From Peptacetobacter sp900539645 (GTDB taxonomy: Bacteria; Bacillota; Clostridia; Peptostreptococcales; Peptostreptococcaceae), in NCBI RefSeq assembly GCF_047807365.1, contig NZ_JBLOUI010000001.1, forward strand, positions 62,001 through 126,000: a stretch of 64,000 nt of DNA, read 5' to 3'. A model generated the notes under the pieces. That model saw nothing but the letters and a program-made list of their open reading frames with translations, was not told the origin of the DNA and made no database searches. The position numbers and the translations under genes were made by a program. Position 1 is the stretch's first letter, and each line of letters opens with the position of its first letter. This document shows positions 25,805 through 34,887 of the stretch, one piece after another.

Positions 25805-27406
25805 TTATTTATATTCTGGAATATCTATTAAAAGATTGTTTCCATTTCCATATTTTGTCATAAGTGATGACATCATCTTTGATATTCCATTAGCCCAGTT
25901 TACATCTGTTGCATACTGATGCCAAGTATATTCATAGCACCATCTCATAGAATAAACTGTGTTCTGATTATATTTAGAGTTGTGGATGTATCCATCAGAA
26001 ATCCATTTTGCAGCCCCGTCTATACCTTTTTCAACAGTTGTCCAACCATTTTTATAAGCAGTAATTTTACCGCCTTCAAGTGCATTTCCATCTGTAGCAC
26101 CTATTCCAAAGAAGTTGTAAACTGTTACAGGTTTTTCAAGAGTTACTCCATCGACACTAGTTACAACCTGTCCTTGCGCAAGTTTAGATTTACCATTTCC
26201 AGTTTCCCACATTGCATGAGATACAAAGTATAGTACATCTATATCGTACTTTTTAGCTGCATCTATAAATGCCTGACCTTTTCCGTTAAATACACATTCT
26301 GATCCTCTAGATGCAAAATAATTATCTAGTGATTTTGCTGTTATAGAATTTGTATATCTATCAAGTCTTACAAATTGCATTATTCCATCTGTATGACTAG
26401 TAAAGTTTGATGGATCTAAGTAGTATTCTAATTCTTCCTTAGTAGGTGCCCCATATGCTCTTGGATTAGTTCTCATAGCTTCTGTTGTGAATAAGCTTTC
26501 TTGAGGGTTTAATATATCAAGAAGTCTATTTGTCTGTCTTGATATTAAATTTCCACCACTCTGACCTTTTATATACTGAGCTTCTACCATATCATCTAGA
26601 GAGTAATCCTTTTGACTTCTCTGAGTATATGCACCTGGTATTACATCTGAAGCAGTACCATTTAAATCAGTATCTTCGTCTTCTATCTTATCTGATATGT
26701 ATTTTAAATATATAGAAGAAACATATCCATTTTTTCCATCGTATTCTACTTTGGCCCAGTTATTCTCAATAGTTGAAACTACTACTTTATCACCTTTATG
26801 AAGTGTGTCTATTTTTGTATACTGGCCACCAGCTCCATTTCTAACATTTAATAGAGATGATGTTACCTCCTGTATAGTCTTCTTAACTCCCTGAGAATTT
26901 CCTGTATTTCCAGAGTTATTATTTCCTGTAGATACAGATTTTAGGTATTCTGAAGAAACATACCCTATTTTAGATCCAAATTGAATCTTAGACCATCCAT
27001 TAGATTCTGATATTACATCGACCTCGTTGTTTTTATATAATTTGCCTATTGATGTATACGATGTAGCTGGACCACTTCTTACATTTAATGTTGTAGCTGT
27101 TACTATCTTTTTTATGCCTCTAGCATCTTTTCTAATAGCATCGGCTTTTAATGATATATATTTTGAAACAACCCAACCTGTTTTACCAGAGGCTGTTTTA
27201 ATTTTGTACCAACCATCTTTTTCACCAATTACAGTTACCTTATTTCCTTTTTTTAACACTAACTGCAACTTTGCTGATGCTGAAGGAGAATATCTTACAT
27301 TTAAATACGCTGAACTCACAATCCCTGTCTTAATATTTTCTGCATTTACATTCATCGCAAGCATAGGAATCATTGCTAGAGATGCAGCTGCCATTCTTTT
27401 TTTCAT
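25805..27406 (-). CDS. Secreted SH3-domain N-acetylglucosaminidase (autolysin)
   Basis: This is a cell-wall hydrolase. The 533-residue product starts with a signal peptide (KKRMAAASLAMIPMLAMNVNA, cut before about residue 23). Three bacterial SH3 domains follow at about 30-95, 105-165 and 185-245, each with the LNVRSGP-type motif, separated by a Gly/Asn/Ser linker. The C-terminal half is a LytD-type glucosaminidase domain with SHAMWETGNGKSKLAQG, whose Glu is the probable catalytic residue, and YNFFGIGATDGN. I use the ATG at 27406 with AAAGGAG 8 bases upstream. It is divergent from the sirtuin gene. Confidence 0.92.
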   Translation of the reverse strand: MKKRMAAASLAMIPMLAMNVNAENIKTGIVSSAYLNVRYSPSASAKLQLVLKKGNKVTVIGEKDGWYKIKTASGKTGWVVSKYISLKADAIRKDARGIKKIVTATTLNVRSGPATSYTSIGKLYKNNEVDVISESNGWSKIQFGSKIGYVSSEYLKSVSTGNNNSGNTGNSQGVKKTIQEVTSSLLNVRNGAGGQYTKIDTLHKGDKVVVSTIENNWAKVEYDGKNGYVSSIYLKYISDKIEDEDTDLNGTASDVIPGAYTQRSQKDYSLDDMVEAQYIKGQSGGNLISRQTNRLLDILNPQESLFTTEAMRTNPRAYGAPTKEELEYYLDPSNFTSHTDGIMQFVRLDRYTNSITAKSLDNYFASRGSECVFNGKGQAFIDAAKKYDIDVLYFVSHAMWETGNGKSKLAQGQVVTSVDGVTLEKPVTVYNFFGIGATDGNALEGGKITAYKNGWTTVEKGIDGAAKWISDGYIHNSKYNQNTVYSMRWCYEYTWHQYATDVNWANGISKMMSSLMTKYGNGNNLLIDIPEYK

Positions 27407-27441
27407 TTTAAAATCTCCTTTCAATTCACTTAGTTAATATA

Positions 27442-27471
27442 ATTATAATCTATTTTTGCAATGTAAGTAAA
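27442..27471 (-). promoter_or_regulatory. Promoter of the glucosaminidase gene (candidate)
   Basis: On the minus strand TTTACT (27466-27471) and TATAAT (27442-27447) are 18 bases apart, about 40 bases before the start codon. Confidence 0.5.
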
Positions 27472-27553
27472 GACGATATATTTTTCACTATACGATTACA
27501 TTTTTATTTTTTTGTAGTAATATAATAATATAAAACAAAAGGAGATGATTATT

Positions 27554-28300
27554 TTGTTCGAGAATGAAGTAAACGAATTAAAAAAATTAATAGATTCACA
27601 CAGTAATATCGTGTTCTTTGGAGGAGCTGGAGTTTCTACAGAATCAAATATCCCAGATTTCAGAAGCTCTAATGGTTTATTCAATCAAAAGTTAAATAGA
27701 AGATTTTCACCTGAAGAAGTTGTATCTTATTCTTTCTTTGTTAGATATCCAGAGTATTTCTATGAATTCTACAAAGATAAGCTTATTTATCAGGACGCAG
27801 AGCCTAACAATGCACATAAAGCACTAGCTTATTTAGAGGAAATCGGAAAGTTAAAGGCTGTTATAACTCAGAATATAGATGGACTTCACCAAAAGGCTGG
27901 AAGCAAAAATGTTTACGAGCTTCACGGTTCTGTTCAGAGAAACTACTGTACAAAATGTCACAAGTTCTTTGATTTAGAAGATATGTTGGCTTTAGATGGA
28001 ACTATTCCAAAATGCGATGTATGTGGTGGAATTGTAAAGCCGGATGTCGTTCTATATGAAGAAGCACTGGATGAAAACACTATAACTGGAGCTATAAAAG
28101 CTATTAAAAATGCCGATCTTTTAATAATCGGTGGAACATCTCTTGTAGTTTATCCTGCTGCTAGCTTTGTAAACTACTACAGAGGAAAAGATTTAGTCCT
28201 TATAAACAAAAGCTCTACTTCTATGGATGGAAGAGCAACTTTAAAAATAAATGCTCCTATAGGTAAGATACTATACGATGCAGTTTTAGCAGACAAATAA
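27554..28300 (+). CDS. cobB: NAD-dependent protein deacylase (sirtuin)
   Basis: Sirtuins remove acetyl or other acyl groups from lysines using NAD. The product (248 residues) has the NAD-binding motif GGAGVSTESNIPDFRS near residue 23 and the catalytic segment TQNIDGLHQKAG followed by YELHGS, with His as base. A Cys4 zinc site (CTKC...CDVC) and GGTSLVVYPAAS complete the fold. The start is a TTG at 27554: the ATG at 27545 directly abuts AAAGGAG and cannot be used at normal spacing. It is one of only three plus-strand genes here and ends in a shared terminator. Confidence 0.93.
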   Translation: MFENEVNELKKLIDSHSNIVFFGGAGVSTESNIPDFRSSNGLFNQKLNRRFSPEEVVSYSFFVRYPEYFYEFYKDKLIYQDAEPNNAHKALAYLEEIGKLKAVITQNIDGLHQKAGSKNVYELHGSVQRNYCTKCHKFFDLEDMLALDGTIPKCDVCGGIVKPDVVLYEEALDENTITGAIKAIKNADLLIIGGTSLVVYPAASFVNYYRGKDLVLINKSSTSMDGRATLKINAPIGKILYDAVLADK

Positions 28301-28362
28301 AAAAAGGAAGGAATTCTCATACCAACTCAACGTTGTATGTATGAGAATTCTTTCCTTTTTTA
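28300..28362. terminator. Bidirectional terminator between the sirtuin and marR genes
   Basis: AAAAAAGGAAGGAATTCTCATAC pairs with GTATGAGAATTCTTTCCTTTTTT around a loop of about 14 bases. A/T runs on both sides let it stop the sirtuin (plus) and marR (minus) transcripts. Confidence 0.92.
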
Positions 28363-28386
28363 TTTTTAATAATTTTAGTTTTCCTA

Positions 28387-28827
28387 TTATTTAAGAGTTC
28401 CTATTAAAGTATCAAATACAAAATCTAATGCTTTGTATAAATCTTCTCTTTTGTCTTCGTCTATAAGCTCTATTTTTTTATTTATTATTTTTAAGATATC
28501 AGCTTTTTCTCTCTCTAAAACTTCCTTACCTTTTTCAGTTATTCCATAGAATGTATTTCTTCTATCTTTTTTATCTTCTTCTCTATAAACATATTCCTGT
28601 TCAACAAGTTTATTTAGAAGTATGCATAGACTTGAAGTAGACACATGTAATACCTTACTTAGATTTTTCAATTCCATTTTATCTATTTCCGCCATTTTCT
28701 TTAACGCAAAGAACTGTCTTTCTGTAAGTATTCTGCTTTCATTTCTCTCACTAACTATTACTTTAACTATACTGTGGAATACATGTATATTTTTAAGTAA
28801 CATTATTGATAAATCTCTGTCTTCCAT
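28387..28827 (-). CDS. MarR family transcriptional regulator
   Basis: A 146-residue winged-helix regulator. Visible are ERQFFALKKMAE, the recognition region LSKVLHVSTSSLCILLNKL and the wing EDKKDRRNTFYGITEKGKEVLE. The start at 28827 (MEDRDL) is chosen because CGGAGG lies about 9 bases upstream. It is the last gene of the M50 peptidase-scpA-scpB-marR run, starting 50 bases after scpB. Its targets and ligand are unknown. Confidence 0.88.
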   Translation of the reverse strand: MEDRDLSIMLLKNIHVFHSIVKVIVSERNESRILTERQFFALKKMAEIDKMELKNLSKVLHVSTSSLCILLNKLVEQEYVYREEDKKDRRNTFYGITEKGKEVLEREKADILKIINKKIELIDEDKREDLYKALDFVFDTLIGTLK

Positions 28828-28877
28828 TTTTATTTCCTCCGTTCCACATTTAACTAGCAATCCACAAATTTCCCACT

Positions 28878-29408
28878 TTAATTATTTTCTTCTATCTCCT
28901 CTATCTTAGGTAGCTCATCTATAGATTCTATATTGAGTAATTTTAAAAATTCATCACTAGTTTTATATATTATAGGTTTCCCTATTTTATTCAATCTTCC
29001 AGCCTCTACAATCAATTCATTTTCCTGAAGTGTTTTAAGAGCTTTATCGCACTTGACACCTCTTATATTTTCTATTTCTAATTTTGTAACCGGCTGCTTA
29101 TATGCAATTATTGTAAGAGTTTCAAGAGTCGCCTGACTTAGAGTTTTTTTCTTTTTAGGCTCAAGAACCATCTTTATATAATCTGCATATTTTTCGTTTG
29201 TACACATCTGGTACTTGTTTTCAAGTCTTATAATCTGAATTCCTCTATCATTCTCTTTATACTCAGATATAAGCGCATCCATCATAAACTCTATTTCCTT
29301 ATGAGAAAGGTCTTTATTTATAATAGCATTTAATTCTTTTATGCTTATAGGCTCTCCATATGCAAACATAATAGCCTCTATTATATTTTTTATATCTTCT
29401 CTCTTCAT
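28878..29408 (-). CDS. scpB: Segregation and condensation protein B
   Basis: ScpB is the dimeric winged-helix partner in the SMC-ScpAB condensin, which folds and segregates the chromosome. The 176-residue product has two winged helices, with EAIMFAYGEPIS near the N-terminus and TIIAYKQPVTKLEIENIRGV in the second. It starts 1 base after scpA ends, so the pair is coupled. Confidence 0.96.
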   Translation of the reverse strand: MKREDIKNIIEAIMFAYGEPISIKELNAIINKDLSHKEIEFMMDALISEYKENDRGIQIIRLENKYQMCTNEKYADYIKMVLEPKKKKTLSQATLETLTIIAYKQPVTKLEIENIRGVKCDKALKTLQENELIVEAGRLNKIGKPIIYKTSDEFLKLLNIESIDELPKIEEIEENN

Positions 29409-29409
29409 A

Positions 29410-30159
29410 CTAATTCTCCTCAGAATATTCTAGCATCTTATCCGTTCTTTTAACTATTACTATATCTTCAAAAAAGTCATCTTGTGTAACAATTATCTCT
29501 TTTTCTTTTATCATCTCTAAGACACATAAAAACGATGCTATGATATCACCTCTGTCACTTTGGTCTACAGTTTCTAAAAAGCTTATTTTATTTTTTGTAG
29601 CCAACGTTCTTCTCAAAGATACTATTTTTTCCTCTACAGATATAATTTTTCTATTTACAAGTCTTTCTAGTACGTCGTTTTTAGTTTCTTCTTCCTTTTT
29701 GTCTATATTTTTCAACAACTTAGGAAGCAGCTCCATCATTTTTGCTATAGATACGTCTTCTAAACTAAGCTCGTCCTCTATTATAACCTCTTCTTTTTTT
29801 CTAAAGAATCTTTCGTGTTCTTCATCAGCTTTTTCTTTTAATTCTTTAGATACTTGCTTGTATTTTTTATATTCTTTAAGTCTTTCAACAAGTTCAATTC
29901 TTGGATCCTCTTCCTCAGAATCCTCTCTTTGAAGATAAAGTAAATATCTAGATTTTATTTCGACCAACTTTGACGCCATAGTTATAAAGTCACTAGTTAT
30001 TTCCATATCCATAGCTTCCATAGCATCTAGGTAATCAAGATACTGTTTTGTTATTTCTGAAATAGCTATATCCTTTATATCTATCTTATGTTTTGTCACA
30101 AGGTCGTACAAAAGGTCCATAGGTCCCTCATATACCTTTAATTGTACATTGTATTTCAT
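29410..30159 (-). CDS. scpA: Segregation and condensation protein A
   Basis: ScpA is the kleisin that bridges the SMC heads in condensin. The 249-residue product has the N-terminal segment LKVYEGPMDLLYDLV and HKIDIKDIAISEITKQYLDYL, a charged middle, and a C-terminal winged helix. It precedes scpB and follows the M50 peptidase gene by 44 bases. Confidence 0.96.
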   Translation of the reverse strand: MKYNVQLKVYEGPMDLLYDLVTKHKIDIKDIAISEITKQYLDYLDAMEAMDMEITSDFITMASKLVEIKSRYLLYLQREDSEEEDPRIELVERLKEYKKYKQVSKELKEKADEEHERFFRKKEEVIIEDELSLEDVSIAKMMELLPKLLKNIDKKEEETKNDVLERLVNRKIISVEEKIVSLRRTLATKNKISFLETVDQSDRGDIIASFLCVLEMIKEKEIIVTQDDFFEDIVIVKRTDKMLEYSEEN

Positions 30160-30203
30160 ATAATCTCCTCTTTAAGTAGTTATTAGATTATTTTTATTAA
30201 TTA

Positions 30204-30794
30204 TTAAAACATAAACATCTGTACTATTGTTGCAAATAAACCATGTATAGGATTTATTATTATTCTATACGCACCAGTTATAAGAAGTAATATAAGTACA
30301 AATCCACTTATTCTTTCAAATTTGTACGCATATTCTCTCCACTGATATGGTATAAATGTTTCTATTACTCCCCATCCATCTAGTGGTGGTACCGGAAGTA
30401 AGTTAAATGCAGCAAACCCTATATTATATATTATACATGTATATGTTAAAACCTGTACTCCATATATAGGAACATTTTTGTAAATTGTAGCACATACTAT
30501 AGCTGTAAGTAGATTGCAGCATACTCCTGCAATAGATACTATAAAGTTCCCTACTCTGTAGTTTTTGTAATTCATAGGATTTACTGGAACTGGTTTAGCC
30601 CAACCTATGTGGAATATTATCATCGCAAGTAGTCCAAGTGGGTCTACGTGCTTTATAGGGTTTAATGTCATCCTTCCATATAATTTAGCTGTATCATCTC
30701 CTAAAAGATGCGCTGAATAAGCGTGTCCAAATTCATGTACTGATATTGCGATTGCTATCCCTGCAGCAGTCGCCACTATTGTTGCTATATCCAT
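30204..30794 (-). CDS. Site-2 protease family membrane metallopeptidase (M50)
   Basis: A small (196-residue) polytopic membrane zinc protease of the rhomboid-unrelated S2P family. The zinc motif HEFGH lies near residue 20 in a first helix, and the second metal-site region NLLPVPPLDGW near 135. No PDZ domain is present, as in other short family members. The start at 30794 is set by AAAGGA 9 bases upstream. It is the first gene of the run with scpA, scpB and marR, an association common in Clostridia; the substrate is unknown. Confidence 0.9.
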   Translation of the reverse strand: MDIATIVATAAGIAIAISVHEFGHAYSAHLLGDDTAKLYGRMTLNPIKHVDPLGLLAMIIFHIGWAKPVPVNPMNYKNYRVGNFIVSIAGVCCNLLTAIVCATIYKNVPIYGVQVLTYTCIIYNIGFAAFNLLPVPPLDGWGVIETFIPYQWREYAYKFERISGFVLILLLITGAYRIIINPIHGLFATIVQMFMF

Positions 30795-30851
30795 AAAATC
30801 TTTTCCTTTCAAAATTATTTTAATCATTATATATTATATTAATTATTATAT

Positions 30852-30880
30852 ATTATAACTAATATATTCAGATTTATCAA
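30852..30880 (-). promoter_or_regulatory. M50-scpAB-marR promoter
   Basis: On the minus strand TTGATA (30875-30880) and TATAAT (30852-30857) are 17 bases apart, about 58 bases before the M50 start. Confidence 0.75.
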
Positions 30881-30951
30881 ATTAGGTTTTGTGGATATTT
30901 TTAAATTTTTAGCTTTATTTTTCAAAACTTTTTTATTTTTATTATTCTCAT

Positions 30952-30983
30952 AAAAAAAGATGCCTCAGCTAGAGACATCTTTT
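30952..30983 (-). terminator. pgi terminator
   Basis: The minus strand reads AAAAGATGTCTC-TAGCT-GAGGCATCTTTTTTT just after the pgi stop codon. Confidence 0.9.
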
Positions 30984-30997
30984 ACAAATCTATAATA

Positions 30998-32272
30998 TTA
31001 GTTTTTTCCTAATAATTTGAACATGTTCTTTTTATAAACTTCAACACCTGGCTGGTTGAATGGGTTTATATCTATCATGTAGCAAGTCATTGCACAAGCT
31101 CTAAAGAAGAAGTAGCATAAGTATCCAAAGCTCTTAGCACTCATATCATCTACAGTTATTAAAAGGTTTGGTACTCCACCTGTATTTTCGTGAGCATCTA
31201 ATGTACCCTGCATTGCCATTTTATTTATCCAGTCTACATTTTTACCAGCTAAGTAGTTCATTCCGTCCATATTTTCTTCATCTGAAGGGAATATAACATC
31301 TTCTATTGGTTTTTCAAATAATACTAATGTTTCAAATAAACATTTAGTTCCATCCTGAACAAACTGTCCTAATGAGTGAAGGTCTGTTGAGAATGTAGCA
31401 CTACATGGTAATACACCTTTTCCATCTTTACCTTCTGATTCACCAAATAACTGTTTCCACCATTCAGCAAGCATTGTTGTATTTAAGTCGTAAGTTACGA
31501 ACATTTCTGCGTTTTTACCTTTTCCTTCTAAAACTCTTCTAGCTACTGCATATGCATAAGCTGGGTTTTTAGTAAGGTCTGGATCTGCTAAATCGTTGTA
31601 AGCTTCTTCAACACCTGCCATTAAATCATCTATGCTTATTCCAGCAACTGCTATTGGTAATAGACCAACTGGAGTTATAACAGAGTATCTACCACCTATA
31701 TCATCTGGTATTACGAAAGTAGTATAACCTTCTTTGTCAGACATAGCTCTTAATGTACCTCTTGATTTATCAGTTGTTGCAAATATTCTATTTTTAGCTT
31801 CGTCTTTTCCGTATTTCTTTTCCATGAACTGTTTTAATAAACGGAAAGCTAAAGCTGTTTCAGTTGTTGTTCCTGATTTAGATATTACGTTTACACAAAC
31901 TTCTTTGTTTTCTATATATTTCATAACCTGCGCTATGTATGTAGAAGAGAATGTGTTACCAACGAATATTATTTCTGGTTTTTTGTCAGCATATAATCCG
32001 TTTATCATTTCTATAGCTGCACGAGCACCTAAGTATGATCCACCTATACCACATACAAGGAATACGTCACAGTTTTCTCTTATGTATTTAGCACTTTCTT
32101 TTACTTTTTCAAATTCTTCTTTATCGTAGTTTTTATACCAATCTACCCATCCTAAGAAATCATTTCCTGTTCCTGTTTTTTCTACTATTTCTTTGTGAAG
32201 AGCATTAACTCTGTCCTGATGAGCTAATATTTCTTCCATTTTACATGCATGTGAAGCATCAAATTTTATCAT
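30998..32272 (-). CDS. pgi: Glucose-6-phosphate isomerase
   Basis: Pgi interconverts glucose-6-phosphate and fructose-6-phosphate. The 424-residue product is the short Firmicutes form. It has CGIGGSYLGARAAIE near residue 75, the SGTTTET phosphate-binding loop near 135 and GGRYSVITPVGLLP near 195. The start at 32272 has AAAGGAG 9 bases upstream. It is monocistronic, with its own promoter and terminator. Confidence 0.97.
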   Translation of the reverse strand: MIKFDASHACKMEEILAHQDRVNALHKEIVEKTGTGNDFLGWVDWYKNYDKEEFEKVKESAKYIRENCDVFLVCGIGGSYLGARAAIEMINGLYADKKPEIIFVGNTFSSTYIAQVMKYIENKEVCVNVISKSGTTTETALAFRLLKQFMEKKYGKDEAKNRIFATTDKSRGTLRAMSDKEGYTTFVIPDDIGGRYSVITPVGLLPIAVAGISIDDLMAGVEEAYNDLADPDLTKNPAYAYAVARRVLEGKGKNAEMFVTYDLNTTMLAEWWKQLFGESEGKDGKGVLPCSATFSTDLHSLGQFVQDGTKCLFETLVLFEKPIEDVIFPSDEENMDGMNYLAGKNVDWINKMAMQGTLDAHENTGGVPNLLITVDDMSAKSFGYLCYFFFRACAMTCYMIDINPFNQPGVEVYKKNMFKLLGKN

Positions 32273-32343
32273 AATATTTTTCTCCTTTGTATTTATTTTA
32301 TATAGCTTTCCCACCTTAAAATATATACACTTTATAAGGATAT

Positions 32344-32352
32344 ATTATACCA
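32344..32352 (-). promoter_or_regulatory. pgi promoter (extended -10)
   Basis: The minus strand has TGGTATAAT, an extended -10 element, about 70 bases before the start codon. No good -35 is visible. Confidence 0.55.
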
Positions 32353-32463
32353 ATTTTCAATTTTAGTAAAGCCTAACTTTTGGCTATATTACTAGGTTTT
32401 AACAATATTTTTTCAAGAAATCGTTTTTTCTATTATATATAATAACTATCTCAAAAATATTTT

Positions 32464-32670
32464 TTATTTATTTTTTGTGGATTCTGCTTTTTTTATATCA
32501 GATATTCTTTTTAATTCGTAAATAGATACTGCTAAACATCCTGCTGCACTTATAAGTGTCATTGTAGATTTATCAATTCCACTAAAATAAACATACATAC
32601 ACGCTACTGTTAAAAAAGCAAATCCTGCAGCAGCTCCAAATCTAGTCTTTGTTGTAATCTTTTTTCTCAA
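32464..32670 (-). CDS. Small membrane protein of unknown function
   Basis: I do not recognise a family. The 68-residue product has a basic N-terminus (RKKITTKTR), two predicted membrane helices at about 13-30 and 37-52, and a charged, Lys-rich tail, giving a helical hairpin. AGGAG lies upstream of the ATG. It starts 40 bases after the RNase J terminator and has no clear promoter of its own, so it may depend on read-through. Confidence 0.65.
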   Translation of the reverse strand: MRKKITTKTRFGAAAGFAFLTVACMYVYFSGIDKSTMTLISAAGCLAVSIYELKRISDIKKAESTKNK

Positions 32671-32710
32671 TTTAAACTCTCCTAACTCTAAAATTTAAAC
32701 TTATATATAT

Positions 32711-32736
32711 AAAAAGCCGGAATAGAATTCCGGCCA
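32711..32736 (-). terminator. RNase J terminator
   Basis: The minus strand reads GGCCGGAATTCTATTCCGGC followed by TTTTTA. This near-perfect palindrome lies 22 bases after the rnjA stop codon. Confidence 0.9.
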
Positions 32737-32757
32737 TTTATTTCTATTATACAAATC

Positions 32758-34425
32758 CTAAACTTCCATTATTATAGGTAGTATCATTGGATTTCTCTTT
32801 GTCTTCTGGTAAAGATATTCTTTTAACTGTTCTTTTATATTGTTCTTTAGATATGCCCATTCTTTTATGTTGTGTTCTTCACATTCACTTAGCACATCTC
32901 TAACTATCTGTTTAGCTCCATCCATAAGGTCTTCAGATTCTCTTACATATACAAATCCTCTTGATATTATATCTGGACCTGCAAGCACTCTTCCTTCTTC
33001 TTTAGATATTGTTACAACTATTGTCATAAGTCCATCTTCAGAAAGGTGTTTTCTATCTCTAAGTACTATGTTTCCAACATCCCCAACACCTAGTCCATCT
33101 ACTAGTATATTTCCTGTTGCAACCTTACCTTTTATAGAGGCTTCATCTTTGTTTACTTCTAGTATATCTCCATTATTTATAACGAAGATATCTTCTTTAT
33201 TCATTCCAAGGCCTCTAGCAAGCTCAGCATGTTTTTTAAGCATTCTATATTCACCGTGAGCTGGTAAGAAGAATTTAGGCTTAACTAATCTAAGCATTAA
33301 TTTTAATTCCTGCTGACATGCATGTCCTGAAACGTGTATGTCTGCTATATCACTAGAAACAACTTCAGCACCTTTTTCAAGTAAGAAGTTTATTACCTTA
33401 GATATCAGTTTTTCGTTACCTGGAATTGGATGAGCTGATATTATAACAAGGTCACCTTCTTTTATTTCTATTTTCTTGTGTTCTGAATTTGCCATTCTTG
33501 CAAGTGCTGACATAGGTTCTCCCTGTGAACCAGTAGTTATTATTACTAGTTCTTTGTCTTCATAGTTACCTACATCATTTAAATCTATTATCATATCGTC
33601 TTCTACTTCAAGATATCCAAGTTCTTTTGCTACGTTTACTACATTTAACATAGATCTTCCTGAAACAGTAACTTTTCTACCGTGTTTTTTAGCCGCATCT
33701 ACAACCTGCTGTAATCTATGTATATTTGATGCGAATGTAGCAACTATTATTCTGCTATCCCCTGCTTTAGTGAATAAATCATCTAAACCTATTCCAACTT
33801 TTTTCTCTGATTTAGTATATCCTGGTCTTTCAGCATTAGTACTATCTGAAAGCATTAGGATTACTCCTTCTTCACTTAATTCACATATTCTCCGGAAATC
33901 CATTACATCTCCGTCTATTGGTGTTAAGTCTACTTTAAAGTCTCCTGTGTGGAATATTACACCCTGGTCTGTATGTACAGCTATAGAATATGAATCCGGT
34001 ATACTGTGAGTAGTTTTTATAAACTCTACTTCCATATTTCTAAGCTTTATAACTTCACGTGGTTTTATTATATGAAGTTCTACATTTTCTAATTTATGTT
34101 CTTTTAATTTAACCTCTAAAAGACCCATGCTTAATCTCGAACCGTATACTGGTATATTTATCTTCTTTAATAGATAAGGTAAAGCACCTATATGGTCTTC
34201 ATGGCCGTGTGTTATAAATATCCCTTTTATTTTATCCCTATTTTTAACTAAATAAGTTATATCCGGTATAACTATGTCTATACCTAGCATTTCGTCTTCT
34301 GGGAAGCTCAAACCTGCATCGATTATCATTATCTCGTCTCTATACTCGATAACAGTCATGTTCTTTCCTATCTCATTCATTCCCCCAAGAGGAATGACCT
34401 TTATCTGTTCATCGTTTTTAAACAA
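32758..34425 (-). CDS. rnjA: Ribonuclease J
   Basis: RNase J has 5'-3' exoribonuclease and endonuclease activity and works with RNase Y in mRNA turnover. The 555-residue product is a beta-CASP metallo-beta-lactamase with IPLGGMNEIGKNM at the N-terminus, the metal motif HGHEDHIGA near residue 72 and HVSGHACQQEL in the beta-CASP region. A C-terminal domain follows. The start is a TTG at 34425 with GAAGGAGATGAT at good spacing; the two ATGs upstream fall inside or against that ribosome binding site. Confidence 0.95.
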   Translation of the reverse strand: MFKNDEQIKVIPLGGMNEIGKNMTVIEYRDEIMIIDAGLSFPEDEMLGIDIVIPDITYLVKNRDKIKGIFITHGHEDHIGALPYLLKKINIPVYGSRLSMGLLEVKLKEHKLENVELHIIKPREVIKLRNMEVEFIKTTHSIPDSYSIAVHTDQGVIFHTGDFKVDLTPIDGDVMDFRRICELSEEGVILMLSDSTNAERPGYTKSEKKVGIGLDDLFTKAGDSRIIVATFASNIHRLQQVVDAAKKHGRKVTVSGRSMLNVVNVAKELGYLEVEDDMIIDLNDVGNYEDKELVIITTGSQGEPMSALARMANSEHKKIEIKEGDLVIISAHPIPGNEKLISKVINFLLEKGAEVVSSDIADIHVSGHACQQELKLMLRLVKPKFFLPAHGEYRMLKKHAELARGLGMNKEDIFVINNGDILEVNKDEASIKGKVATGNILVDGLGVGDVGNIVLRDRKHLSEDGLMTIVVTISKEEGRVLAGPDIISRGFVYVRESEDLMDGAKQIVRDVLSECEEHNIKEWAYLKNNIKEQLKEYLYQKTKRNPMILPIIMEV

Positions 34426-34576
34426 TAACATCATCTCCTTCTATTTATTTTTTTATATTTTTCATTCAATCATAATCCTTTAAAATAATTTAAAACTCTA
34501 ATCATTTTAGTGTATATATACGCTCTCCCTAAAATTCTATATAAATCTACATACACATCGTATCTACAAAAATATA

Positions 34577-34628
34577 TCCGGTAAAACAGGATTTCTCCGC
34601 AATAAAATCCTGGTTATATGCTACCGGA
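34577..34628. ncRNA. Nested hairpin element, class unknown
   Basis: TCCGGTA (34577-34583) pairs with TACCGGA (34622-34628). Inside it CAGGATTT pairs with AAATCCTG around a 10-base loop with CTCCGC. The outer stem is 7 and the inner stem 8 perfect base pairs, separated by a 3/9 internal loop. On the minus strand it would lie in the rnjA leader and is followed by TATATTTTTG. I cannot match it to a riboswitch class. Confidence 0.45.
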
Positions 34629-34878
34629 AATTTTCGTTTTACAGATTAAATTTTTAATAATTCTTCACGACCACTTTACCAGTTAATATTATTGTAACAT
34701 AGATTACATTATAATTTAAGATTTATTTATATTTCTAAAATAATTAACATTTCACTATTTAACACAAATTCTCTATTTTTCAATATCCTCGTTGAATTTT
34801 TTTAATTTTTCTTTATAAAAAATTCAGATATTTTTCATAAACATTTTTTATCTTTAAACTATATTTTCTTAAACAATA

Positions 34879-34887
34879 TGATATAAT
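34879..34887 (+). promoter_or_regulatory. Promoter of the membrane hydrolase gene (extended -10)
   Basis: TGATATAAT on the plus strand is a consensus extended -10, about 57 bases before the ATG. No clear -35 is present. Confidence 0.5.

Noticed and set aside
34577..34628. c-di-GMP or other known riboswitch at the nested hairpin
   Set aside because: The CCGG stems look superficially similar, but the conserved loop and receptor bases of that class are missing.
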